From contig CAKQEI010000004.1 in the NCBI GenBank assembly GCA_934230115.1, forward strand, positions 1 through 62,651: 62,651 nt of DNA. The letters are read 5' to 3'. Below are positions 1 to 7,034 of this stretch, piece by piece; the stretch's first letter is position 1; every line of letters starts with the position of its first letter. The translations under genes were made by a program, and so were the position numbers. The DNA is from an uncultured Prevotella sp. Its GTDB lineage: Bacteria; Bacteroidota; Bacteroidia; Bacteroidales; Bacteroidaceae. Below the pieces are notes generated by a model. That model was not told where the DNA came from. It saw nothing but the letters and a program-made list of their open reading frames with translations, and ran no database searches.

Positions 1-117
1 CGCAGATGATTTTCAAGGAAAATCTCACAGAGGAATAAGATAGAATCTGATCTATTTTACCACCGCTGAATAGTTACACTTAGCAACAAAAATCATAAAA
101 CAATAAATAATTTCACA

Positions 118-2313
118 ATGAAACAAAACTTTCCTAAACACATTGGCAGAGCGTTTGTATACATGCTGCTGTCGTTGATTTATGTGCATGGTTGGGGCAA
201 TGCGTCAGCCGCAGAACTCAACCCAGTTGTCAAAATCAACAATACGTCCTATACAAGCAGTGGCACGGAGGTCACGCTTAGGTTATGGATGTTCAACTGG
301 AAATATGCGGTTCCGAACACAAAAAAATACAACGCCCGCTTTACTGGCGATGTATCTCTCTACATCGACGACAAAGAGGTAGGCAAGCTTAACAGCATGT
401 GGGGTTTAATATCTAGTTCAAGCTACAATCTTCTTAAAGGCACACCTGGTACTGTCGGCAACTCTTCGGTTATTAATCTTGATGGCAAAAACGTAGGCAC
501 GGCACAATTCCAAGATTTTAAGAGTGCACAGACATGCCCATACAACGACAACACGACAGAGAATTCATGGTATACCGTCGACCTTAAGCTCTCCTTCAAC
601 AAGTCATTCTCCTATTATGGCCATAAGATTACGGTGAAGGGCAAATGGCAAGATCAGACCAGCGGTTCTTTAGTAGAAAAGGACGTGACTCTCGACAACG
701 ACATCAACGGCTTCGTTCGTCCTATCTATTTTAAGGTGCAGCCTTCTGGCGATAAGATGATGTTCACCTGGGCGCAGCAAGGCTATACAACGAAAGCATC
801 TACTGAGGGCAAGTGGATTGTATACAAGCGCGTAGGCGACAATAATGTCAAGGTGGGTGAAGCGGCTGCTAATGAGCACTCACTCAGCATTGAGAAGAAG
901 CAGAACAGCTGCTCGAATGTTTACATTATGACATTCCTCCCCAAAGCATGTGAGGTGGAAGAGACTGTTTGCGGTCTTACCACTACGTTTACTGCCACCG
1001 AGCATCAGATTAACGTTGATGACATCTGCCAAATTTGTGGACATAGTTTCTTCCGTTATCATACATCCGACGGCAACATAGTGGATATCTCGAACAAAGA
1101 TTTTGGTGCTACGGTAGTGGCGCATGAGGTTGTTGATGGTAAGTGCGTGATAGAGTTTGACGCTCCGATTACTAAAATTCCCACAAGAGCATTCTATAAT
1201 TGTAAAAATCTTACAGGAAACCTTGTCTTACCTAATTCGGTAACAACTATTGGAGAACAGGCTTTCTCTGGTTGTTTTGGATTCACGGGAGATTTGACTA
1301 TACCAAACTCTGTAAAAACTATTGGAGAACATGCTTTCTCTGGTTGTTTTGGATTCACGGGAGATTTGATAATACCCAACTCAGTAACAACTATTAGAAA
1401 AAGGGCTTTTTACGGATGTTCTGGATTTACGGGATCTTTGACATTACCCAACTCTGTAACAACTATTGAAAGTTCGGCTTTCTATAATTGTAAAGGATTC
1501 ACGGGAGATTTGTCATTACCTAAATCATTGGAAGTAGTTGGTACTGGATTTTTGGAAAAATGTAATAATATTCAAACTATCACTTTCCAGTCGTTGCCTA
1601 AAGGTATATCGGGATACTTAGGTGTTCAGACGAAGACAGTAAGTCTTAGCGACGACTCATATATTAGTAGCAACAAGGAAGATTACACAATTGATGCTAT
1701 ATCCTACACTCGCACGATGTCGAGCAACTGGGGCACACTCGTGTTGCCTTACCCCTTGACGCTGACTGGCAACGAGCCTTACCGCCTGTATGCTATTAGT
1801 GCAGTTTCTGAAGACGAGCTTGTATTGAAACAACTTGAAGGAGTGGTGGCTGCCGGAACTCCATGCGTGGTGCATCGCAACAACAAAGAAGAAGAGCTGA
1901 GCTTTGAAGCTAATAATGCAGATATCAAAACAGCAATAAAAGGCTCACCAGTTGGCGACATGACATTCAGCGGCACTTACAGGCCAAAGGAGGTAACCGA
2001 CGGCTATGTCATTGCAAAAGACTGCTTCTGGAATGTGGCTGAACTGATGAAGAACAAACCTGAAGCTGTGAAAGGCGCCAAGGTTGGTCCGTTCCGCGCT
2101 TGGCTCGACGGCAATGCGGCAGGCCCTGCCCGACTCGCCATGCGCATCGACGGCTCTACTACTGGCATCAACACTCCCGACGCTCTCGACGCCCTCAACG
2201 ATGCCGAGGCGGAATACTACGACCTCAGCGGCAAGCGTCTCCACGAGCCACAGAAGGGAGTGAACATCGTGAGGATGAAGTCGGGAAAGACAAAGAAGGT
2301 TATTATCAAGTAA
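118..2313 (+). CDS. BspA-like leucine-rich-repeat secreted surface protein
   Basis: Secreted protein of 731 residues. A signal peptide (positive N-terminus, hydrophobic stretch about 13-32, Ala-rich cleavage region near ASAAE) is followed by two beta-type domains (about 35-290), a CxxCxH motif near residue 305 (DICQICGH), a block of LRR_5 repeats of about 23 residues (about 355-500, pattern IPNSVxTIGExAFxGC), a linker, and a C-terminal tail ending GVNIVRMKSGKTKKVIIK. The tail has the form of a Por-type (type IX) sorting signal. LRR_5/BspA proteins of this group act as adhesins or binding proteins; the ligand here is unknown. The protein at 3947 is a close paralogue with nearly identical N- and C-terminal parts. 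No clear promoter was found in the 117 bases upstream. Family call is firm; secretion route is inferred from the tail. Confidence 0.85.
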   Translation: MKQNFPKHIGRAFVYMLLSLIYVHGWGNASAAELNPVVKINNTSYTSSGTEVTLRLWMFNWKYAVPNTKKYNARFTGDVSLYIDDKEVGKLNSMWGLISSSSYNLLKGTPGTVGNSSVINLDGKNVGTAQFQDFKSAQTCPYNDNTTENSWYTVDLKLSFNKSFSYYGHKITVKGKWQDQTSGSLVEKDVTLDNDINGFVRPIYFKVQPSGDKMMFTWAQQGYTTKASTEGKWIVYKRVGDNNVKVGEAAANEHSLSIEKKQNSCSNVYIMTFLPKACEVEETVCGLTTTFTATEHQINVDDICQICGHSFFRYHTSDGNIVDISNKDFGATVVAHEVVDGKCVIEFDAPITKIPTRAFYNCKNLTGNLVLPNSVTTIGEQAFSGCFGFTGDLTIPNSVKTIGEHAFSGCFGFTGDLIIPNSVTTIRKRAFYGCSGFTGSLTLPNSVTTIESSAFYNCKGFTGDLSLPKSLEVVGTGFLEKCNNIQTITFQSLPKGISGYLGVQTKTVSLSDDSYISSNKEDYTIDAISYTRTMSSNWGTLVLPYPLTLTGNEPYRLYAISAVSEDELVLKQLEGVVAAGTPCVVHRNNKEEELSFEANNADIKTAIKGSPVGDMTFSGTYRPKEVTDGYVIAKDCFWNVAELMKNKPEAVKGAKVGPFRAWLDGNAAGPARLAMRIDGSTTGINTPDALDALNDAEAEYYDLSGKRLHEPQKGVNIVRMKSGKTKKVIIK

Positions 2314-2319
2314 AAACGG

Positions 2320-2690
2320 GCGTTGCGCGTGCAATCTTGCTTCTTTTACAGAAAAAAGTAAGCGTTGCACGCGCAATCTTGTTATTTTTAATCTCAAAAC
2401 ATGCTATTGTTCGTGAAATCTTGATTCTTTTAATCTCAAAACATGCTATTGTTCGTGAAATCTTGAATCTTTTAATCTCAAAACATGCTATTGCTCGTGA
2501 AATCTTGATATTTTTAATCTCAAAACATGCTATTGTTCGTGAAATCTTGATATTTTTAATCTCAAAACATGCTATTGATCGTGAATTCTTGATATTTTTA
2601 ATCTCAAAACATGCTATTGATCGTGAATTCTTGATATTTTTAATCTCAAAACAACCTTTTGCATACAATTTCATCCTTTTTAAATAAAAA
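2320..2690. repeat. 42-bp tandem repeat (minisatellite) downstream of the LRR gene
   Basis: Clear units start at 2391, 2433, 2475, 2517, 2559 and 2601, with a partial unit at 2643, an exact 42-bp period; two more diverged units lie before 2391. The core reads TCAAAACATGCTATTGTTCG. Because 42 is a multiple of three, a frame stays open on both strands: minus strand CFEIKNIKISRTIA per unit (open 2306-2695), plus strand SKHAIVREILIFLI per unit. No obvious start signal or promoter supports translation of either. It lies between the LRR gene and the DUF6261 gene and otherwise fills this 475-base gap. Confidence 0.9.
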
Positions 2691-2788
2691 AACAATGTCG
2701 TTTCCGTTTATTTTTATATCTTAGCAACCGCAATCGGCTCACCCCGACGACGCACATAACTTTATGTCAAACTAAAATCCTAATAACT

Positions 2789-3688
2789 ATGAAGGAGATT
2801 AATGACATTTCTTTAGGGCGCATGACCAATGGCGCACATTTCACGTTTGTTACCAACATCCTTGCACGTGCCGAGGCAGACTCTGCTGTTATGAACAAGG
2901 CGGCTGAAGAAGTGGCTGCATTCAAGGCGGCTGTGGACAAAGAGGATGAAGTGTTGAAAGTCTCGCAAAAAAGCTTGCTCACCGACGAGATTACAAAAGC
3001 CGACTCCGAACGCGACACGCTGTATGCTGGCTACAAGAAGGCGGTGGAAGGCTTCCTCGCCATGCCAATCGCCGAAATGGCACAGGCAGCCAAGATTCTC
3101 GCACAGCACATCAAGGACTACAGAATCAACGTTGCCGACCAGCTTGACAAGGAGACGGGTATGCTGGTGAACTTCATCTCCGACCTCGAGAACAAGTACG
3201 CCCAGCAGGTGACAACGCTGGCATTGACCCCGTTTGTCACCAAAATGAAGGAGGCTAACGAGCGCGTGAGGACACTCACCCTACAGCGCACCAACGAGAA
3301 GATGGGCGTCACCGTGGGAGCATTGAAGACAGCGCGCGCTGCCACCGACGATGCCTACCGTATGCTGGTGAAGAAGGTGAACGCATTCGCTCTCGTGTTC
3401 GGCGACAAGGATTATGCGGCATTCATCGACTACGTGAACATTGAGGTGACCCACTTCAAACGCCAGGCGATTAAACAGAAGTCGACAGCAGCCGACACGT
3501 CGGGCAGCTCTACAACGGGCGGCTCTACAACGGGCGGCTCTACAACGGGAGGCTCAACAACGGGTGGTTCCACCACGGGAGGCTCGACAACGGGAGGCTC
3601 TACCACGGGAGGCGGCTCAACTACGGGCGGTTCGACAACAGGCGGCTCTACTACGGGCAGCGACGGCGACGATGGTACGGAAGGATAA
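2789..3688 (+). CDS. DUF6261-family protein with GGSTT-repeat tail
   Basis: A 299-residue protein without a signal peptide. Residues 1-230 are helical and charged (MKEINDISLGRMTNGAHF start, then coiled-coil-like stretches), as in the DUF6261 family common in Bacteroidales; function unknown. The last 65 residues are a low-complexity tail of about ten Gly-Gly-Ser-Thr-Thr units ending in an acidic SDGDDGTEG. The gene sits between the two LRR paralogues and ends 14 bases before a strong terminator. A weak -7-like element (TATCTTAG, 2717-2724) lies upstream. The family name is from memory of the N-terminal pattern, moderate certainty; the CDS itself is clear. Confidence 0.75.
   Translation: MKEINDISLGRMTNGAHFTFVTNILARAEADSAVMNKAAEEVAAFKAAVDKEDEVLKVSQKSLLTDEITKADSERDTLYAGYKKAVEGFLAMPIAEMAQAAKILAQHIKDYRINVADQLDKETGMLVNFISDLENKYAQQVTTLALTPFVTKMKEANERVRTLTLQRTNEKMGVTVGALKTARAATDDAYRMLVKKVNAFALVFGDKDYAAFIDYVNIEVTHFKRQAIKQKSTAADTSGSSTTGGSTTGGSTTGGSTTGGSTTGGSTTGGSTTGGGSTTGGSTTGGSTTGSDGDDGTEG
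3503..3660 (+). repeat. 15-bp coding repeat (GGSTT)n
   Basis: About ten copies of a 15-bp unit of the form GGCTCTACAACGGGC with synonymous variation, all in frame within the DUF6261 gene. One unit carries an extra glycine codon. Such a tract can gain or lose units by slippage and recombination without breaking the frame. Confidence 0.9.
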
Positions 3689-3702
3689 TTAACTGAAAAA
3701 CG

Positions 3703-3746
3703 CTCCCGCCGGCTTCATGGCTCACATGAAGCCGGCGGGAGTTTTC
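3703..3746 (+). terminator. Intrinsic terminator after the DUF6261 gene
   Basis: Perfect 16-bp stem (CTCCCGCCGGCTTCAT, 3703-3718, with its complement at 3726-3741), 7-base loop, followed by TTTT. Confidence 0.95.
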
Positions 3747-3868
3747 TGTTGCTGCAATCCACACCCAAAGACATCCAAAAAGAGGTTCCGCACAGATACT
3801 TTTCGTGCTTTTTACCCCTTTTTACCCCTGCTTTTTTATCTTTTTACCCCTTTTTACCCCTCACTTTT

Positions 3869-3900
3869 TTTGGTTTCAAAGGATATTTGTTGTAAATTCG
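3869..3900 (+). promoter_or_regulatory. Putative promoter of the second LRR gene
   Basis: TTTG at 3869-3872, a 20-base spacer and TAAATTCG at 3893-3900 (one mismatch to TAnnTTTG), 46 bases before the start codon. Just upstream (3809-3861) lies a pyrimidine-rich tract with four copies of TTTTTACCCC; its role is unknown. Confidence 0.5.
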
Positions 3901-3946
3901 CACCCACTAAACGCTTGATCACATTAATCAAAACAATATAAGAACA

Positions 3947-6805
3947 ATGAAACAACTTTATTCTAAACATTTCGGCAGAGCAGTAGTGTACACGCTACTG
4001 GCGCTGTTCTTGTGTGTGGCTGGCGTGGGAAAGGCGGCGGCAGCCGTAGAATTCACCTACAAGCCTCAGGTGAAAGTTATCAGCACAAACTACACAAACA
4101 GTGGCACAGAAGTAACGCTCAAATTATGGATGTACAACCTTGCAGGTGGCCCGTCACGCTTCTGTGGTAATAGAAATGTTGACTTATATATTGACGACCA
4201 ACAACAACAATCACTTGTACTCAATAATTTGTGGCCAATGATAAAAAATGCTGAAGCATACGATATGAGAAGTTATGTTACCTCTGGTCCAGTAGGCAAC
4301 AAAAGAAGTATTGTGTTCAACTATAATTATATTGGCACAGCACAATTCTCAAATCTGCGAATTTATCAATATAGCGAAAATGACGGTAAAGGCACCCAAC
4401 AGTCACAGTGGTGCACTATCGAATTGAAGCTTTCCTTTGACAATACTTTCTCCTACTACGGCCATAAAATAAGCGTGAAAGGCTTTTGGGAAGACAAAAG
4501 TGGAAGATATCCTATAACCGATTACGTGTCACTCGACAACACCATCGGTGGATACGTTCGTCCTACTAATTTGAAAGTGAGATCTTATGACAGCAGTAAA
4601 ATGAGGTTGTCGTGGGGTATTCAGGACTATAATGGGTTGGCATCTAAAGAAGGCAGCTGGAAAATATACAAGTGCGAAAATGGCAAACGCGAGAATATTG
4701 GTGGCATGGTGTATAATGATAACTTCTTTAATTTTGATATAGAAAAGAAAAAGTATAATTGCTCGGCTACCTATGATGTGACATTCCAACCCAAACAATT
4801 CACTGCATCCGACACTATTTGCGGCCTTACTACTTCAGTTGCTGCCACTGGACATAAGCTAAACGCCGATAATGTCTGCCAATACTGTAATCATAGTTTC
4901 TTCCGTTACACGACTTCCGACGGCAAGATTGTGGAAAAAATAAAAAACCAAGCGCAATTTGGTGCAAACATCGTGGCGCATAGTGTTGTTGATGGCAAGT
5001 GCGTGATAGAGTTTGACGCTCCGATTACAAAAATTCCCGATCAAGCATTCTTTAACAATAATAGTCTTACAGGAGACCTTGTCATACCTAATTCGGTAAC
5101 AGAGATTGGTGAACAGGCTTTTTGGAATTGCACTGGATTAAATGGCACTCTAACGCTGTCAAGTAAACTGGGAAAAATAGGGCAATATGCTTTCAGTGGA
5201 TGTACTGGATTTACGGGATCTTTGAAATTGCCCAGCTCATTAACAAATATCGGAATTGCAGCTTTCTTGAATTGTAAGTTTTTTACATCTCTTGAGTTGT
5301 CAAATGCTCTGAGTGTAATCCCCAAGGATGCTTTTAAAGGTTGTGAGGGTCTTTCAGGAAGCCTTGTCATACCTGATGGGGTAAAAGAGATTGGTGTCTA
5401 TGCTTTTTCCGATTGCACTGGATTAAATGGCACTCTAACGCTGTCAAGTAAACTGGGAAAAATAGGGCAATATGCTTTCTACGGATGTACTGGATTTACG
5501 GGATCTTTGAAATTGCCCAGCTCATTAACAGATATCGGAATTGCAGCTTTCATGAATTGTAAGTCTTTTACATCTCTTGAGTTGTCAAATGCTCTGAGTG
5601 TAATCCCCGGATCTGCTTTTAAAGGTTGTGTGGGTCTTTCAGGAAGCCTTATCATACCTAATTCGGTAACAGAGATTGGCAACCAGGCTTTTAAAAATTG
5701 CACTGGATTCAATGACACTCTAACGCTGTCAAATAAACTTGAAACAATAGGGGAATTTGCTTTCGACGGATGTTCTGGATTTACGGGACCTTTGACATTA
5801 CCCAACTCAGTAACAAATATTGGAAATTCGGCTTTCTCGGACTGTAAGAGTTTTACAAAACTTGAGTTGTCAAATGCTCTGAGTGTAATCCCTAATCAAG
5901 CTTTTTGGGATTGTAGAAGTCTTTCAGGAGAACTTGTAATTCCTGCCTCGGTGACGGAAATTGGAAATAATGCATTTTATGGTTGCCAAAATCTAAGTGC
6001 AGAAACAGGACAAGTGACGCTGCCTAAATCACTGAAAAAAATTGGTTATAATGTTTTTATTAACGCTAATAATATTAAGACTGTTAACTTCCAGTCATTA
6101 CCAGAAGGTATAAGCTTAGGTTATAAGAAGAAGGCAGTCAGTCTGAGCGACGAATCATATATCAGCGACCAGGCAAGCGGCACAGTTAATAAAATATCCT
6201 ACACCCGCCAGATGTCGAACAACTGGGGCACACTCGTGTTGCCTTACTCATTGACGCTGACTGGCAACGAATCTTACCGCCTGTATACCATTGACAAGAT
6301 AGATGGCGAGGAGCTTGTGCTGAGCCGCATAGAAGGAACAGTGGCAGCCGGAACTCCATGCGTGGTAAAGCGCAACGACACCGAAGCAGAGCTGACCTTT
6401 GACGCTAACAATGCAGAGTTGAAGATGGAAAAAGATGGAAAAACCGTGGGCAACATGACATTCCACGGCACTTACACTACCGAGAACGTCAACAGCGGTT
6501 ATGTGATATCAAAGGACTGCTTCTGGAATGTGGCTGACGTGAATAGTTCAACTGTTGTGAAAGGCGTCAAGGTTAGTCCGTTCCGCGCTTGGCTCGACGG
6601 CAATGCGGCAAGTGGCCCTGCCCGACTCGCAATGCGCATTGACGGCTCAACAACTGGCATCAACACTCCCAATGCGCTCGACGTGCTCAACGATGCCGAG
6701 GCGGAATACTACGACCTCAGCGGCAAGCGTCTCCATGAGCCACAGAAGGGTGTGAACATCGTGAGAATGAAGTCGGGAAAGACTAAGAAAATTATAATCA
6801 AATAA
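3947..6805 (+). CDS. BspA-like leucine-rich-repeat secreted protein, longer paralogue
   Basis: A 952-residue paralogue of the protein at 118: same signal peptide type, same N-terminal domains, same CxxCxH motif (NVCQYCNH near 315), same C-terminal tail (GVNIVRMKSGKTKKIIIK). It differs in having an expanded LRR_5 block (about residues 360-690), built from about 95-residue super-repeats that are almost identical in DNA. The C-terminal 200 residues match the shorter paralogue almost residue for residue, suggesting gene duplication followed by repeat expansion or gene conversion. Likely exported by the type IX-like route and surface exposed; binding partner unknown. It is followed 16 bases later by a 51-residue peptide gene. 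Confidence 0.85.
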   Translation: MKQLYSKHFGRAVVYTLLALFLCVAGVGKAAAAVEFTYKPQVKVISTNYTNSGTEVTLKLWMYNLAGGPSRFCGNRNVDLYIDDQQQQSLVLNNLWPMIKNAEAYDMRSYVTSGPVGNKRSIVFNYNYIGTAQFSNLRIYQYSENDGKGTQQSQWCTIELKLSFDNTFSYYGHKISVKGFWEDKSGRYPITDYVSLDNTIGGYVRPTNLKVRSYDSSKMRLSWGIQDYNGLASKEGSWKIYKCENGKRENIGGMVYNDNFFNFDIEKKKYNCSATYDVTFQPKQFTASDTICGLTTSVAATGHKLNADNVCQYCNHSFFRYTTSDGKIVEKIKNQAQFGANIVAHSVVDGKCVIEFDAPITKIPDQAFFNNNSLTGDLVIPNSVTEIGEQAFWNCTGLNGTLTLSSKLGKIGQYAFSGCTGFTGSLKLPSSLTNIGIAAFLNCKFFTSLELSNALSVIPKDAFKGCEGLSGSLVIPDGVKEIGVYAFSDCTGLNGTLTLSSKLGKIGQYAFYGCTGFTGSLKLPSSLTDIGIAAFMNCKSFTSLELSNALSVIPGSAFKGCVGLSGSLIIPNSVTEIGNQAFKNCTGFNDTLTLSNKLETIGEFAFDGCSGFTGPLTLPNSVTNIGNSAFSDCKSFTKLELSNALSVIPNQAFWDCRSLSGELVIPASVTEIGNNAFYGCQNLSAETGQVTLPKSLKKIGYNVFINANNIKTVNFQSLPEGISLGYKKKAVSLSDESYISDQASGTVNKISYTRQMSNNWGTLVLPYSLTLTGNESYRLYTIDKIDGEELVLSRIEGTVAAGTPCVVKRNDTEAELTFDANNAELKMEKDGKTVGNMTFHGTYTTENVNSGYVISKDCFWNVADVNSSTVVKGVKVSPFRAWLDGNAASGPARLAMRIDGSTTGINTPNALDVLNDAEAEYYDLSGKRLHEPQKGVNIVRMKSGKTKKIIIK
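5085..5940 (+). repeat. Three 285-bp super-repeats inside the LRR block
   Basis: The same segment recurs at a period of exactly 285 bp (95 codons): the string CCCAGCTCATTAACA at 5231 recurs at 5516 (nearly identical context) and in diverged form at 5801 (CCCAACTCAGTAACA). The first two copies differ at few positions, so the duplication is recent. Length changes keep the reading frame. Confidence 0.9.
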
Positions 6806-6821
6806 AAAAAAAACAATAATT

Positions 6822-6977
6822 ATGGAAAAGAAGGAATATCAAAAACCACAAATCAATGTTATCGCTATCGATACTGTAGGTATGATAGCTACGTCGATGC
6901 AATGCCTCAGAGAAGGCAATACAGAAGATATCAGTAGTGATGATGTAGATGAGGACGGATTTTTTAAGGTAGATTAA
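6822..6977 (+). CDS. Small 51-residue peptide (unknown function)
   Basis: Starts MEKKEYQKPQINVIAIDTVG, continues with a short hydrophobic/Ser-Met segment (MIATSMQ) and ends in an acidic stretch (EDISSDDVDEDGFFKVD). It begins 16 bases after the LRR gene in the same direction and ends at a large hairpin, so it is probably cotranscribed. Small proteins starting M-K-K-x-Y-x-K-P-x-I/M-x-V are frequent beside surface-protein genes in Bacteroidales; I know no assigned function. No signal peptide is evident. The start is fixed by the only suitable ATG after the LRR stop. Confidence 0.6.
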   Translation: MEKKEYQKPQINVIAIDTVGMIATSMQCLREGNTEDISSDDVDEDGFFKVD

Positions 6978-7034
6978 TTGAGTTTTGAGTTTTGAATTGT
7001 CGGCTTTGCCGACAATTCAAAACTCAAAACTCAA
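6978..7034. terminator. Perfect 27-bp inverted repeat, probable bidirectional terminator
   Basis: Left arm 6978-7004, loop TTT, right arm 7008-7034, no mismatches; the arm contains two copies of GAGTTTT and the GTCGGC/GCCGAC tip. It begins directly after the stop of the 51-residue peptide and overlaps the stop codon of the convergent hybrid kinase gene by four bases. Confidence 0.8.

Noticed and set aside
1..43. Possible 3' end of an upstream plus-strand gene
   Set aside because: Two frames stop within the first 43 bases (one reads QMIFKENLTEE and stop at 36-38), but the stretch is too short to identify or to choose between frames.
2391..2660. CRISPR array at the 42-bp repeat
   Set aside because: The units are contiguous and nearly identical over their full 42 bp, with no unique spacers.
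3809..3861. TTTTTACCCC repeats as a possible CRISPR or telomere-like array
   Set aside because: Only four short copies with no spacers; better described as a pyrimidine-rich tract upstream of a promoter.
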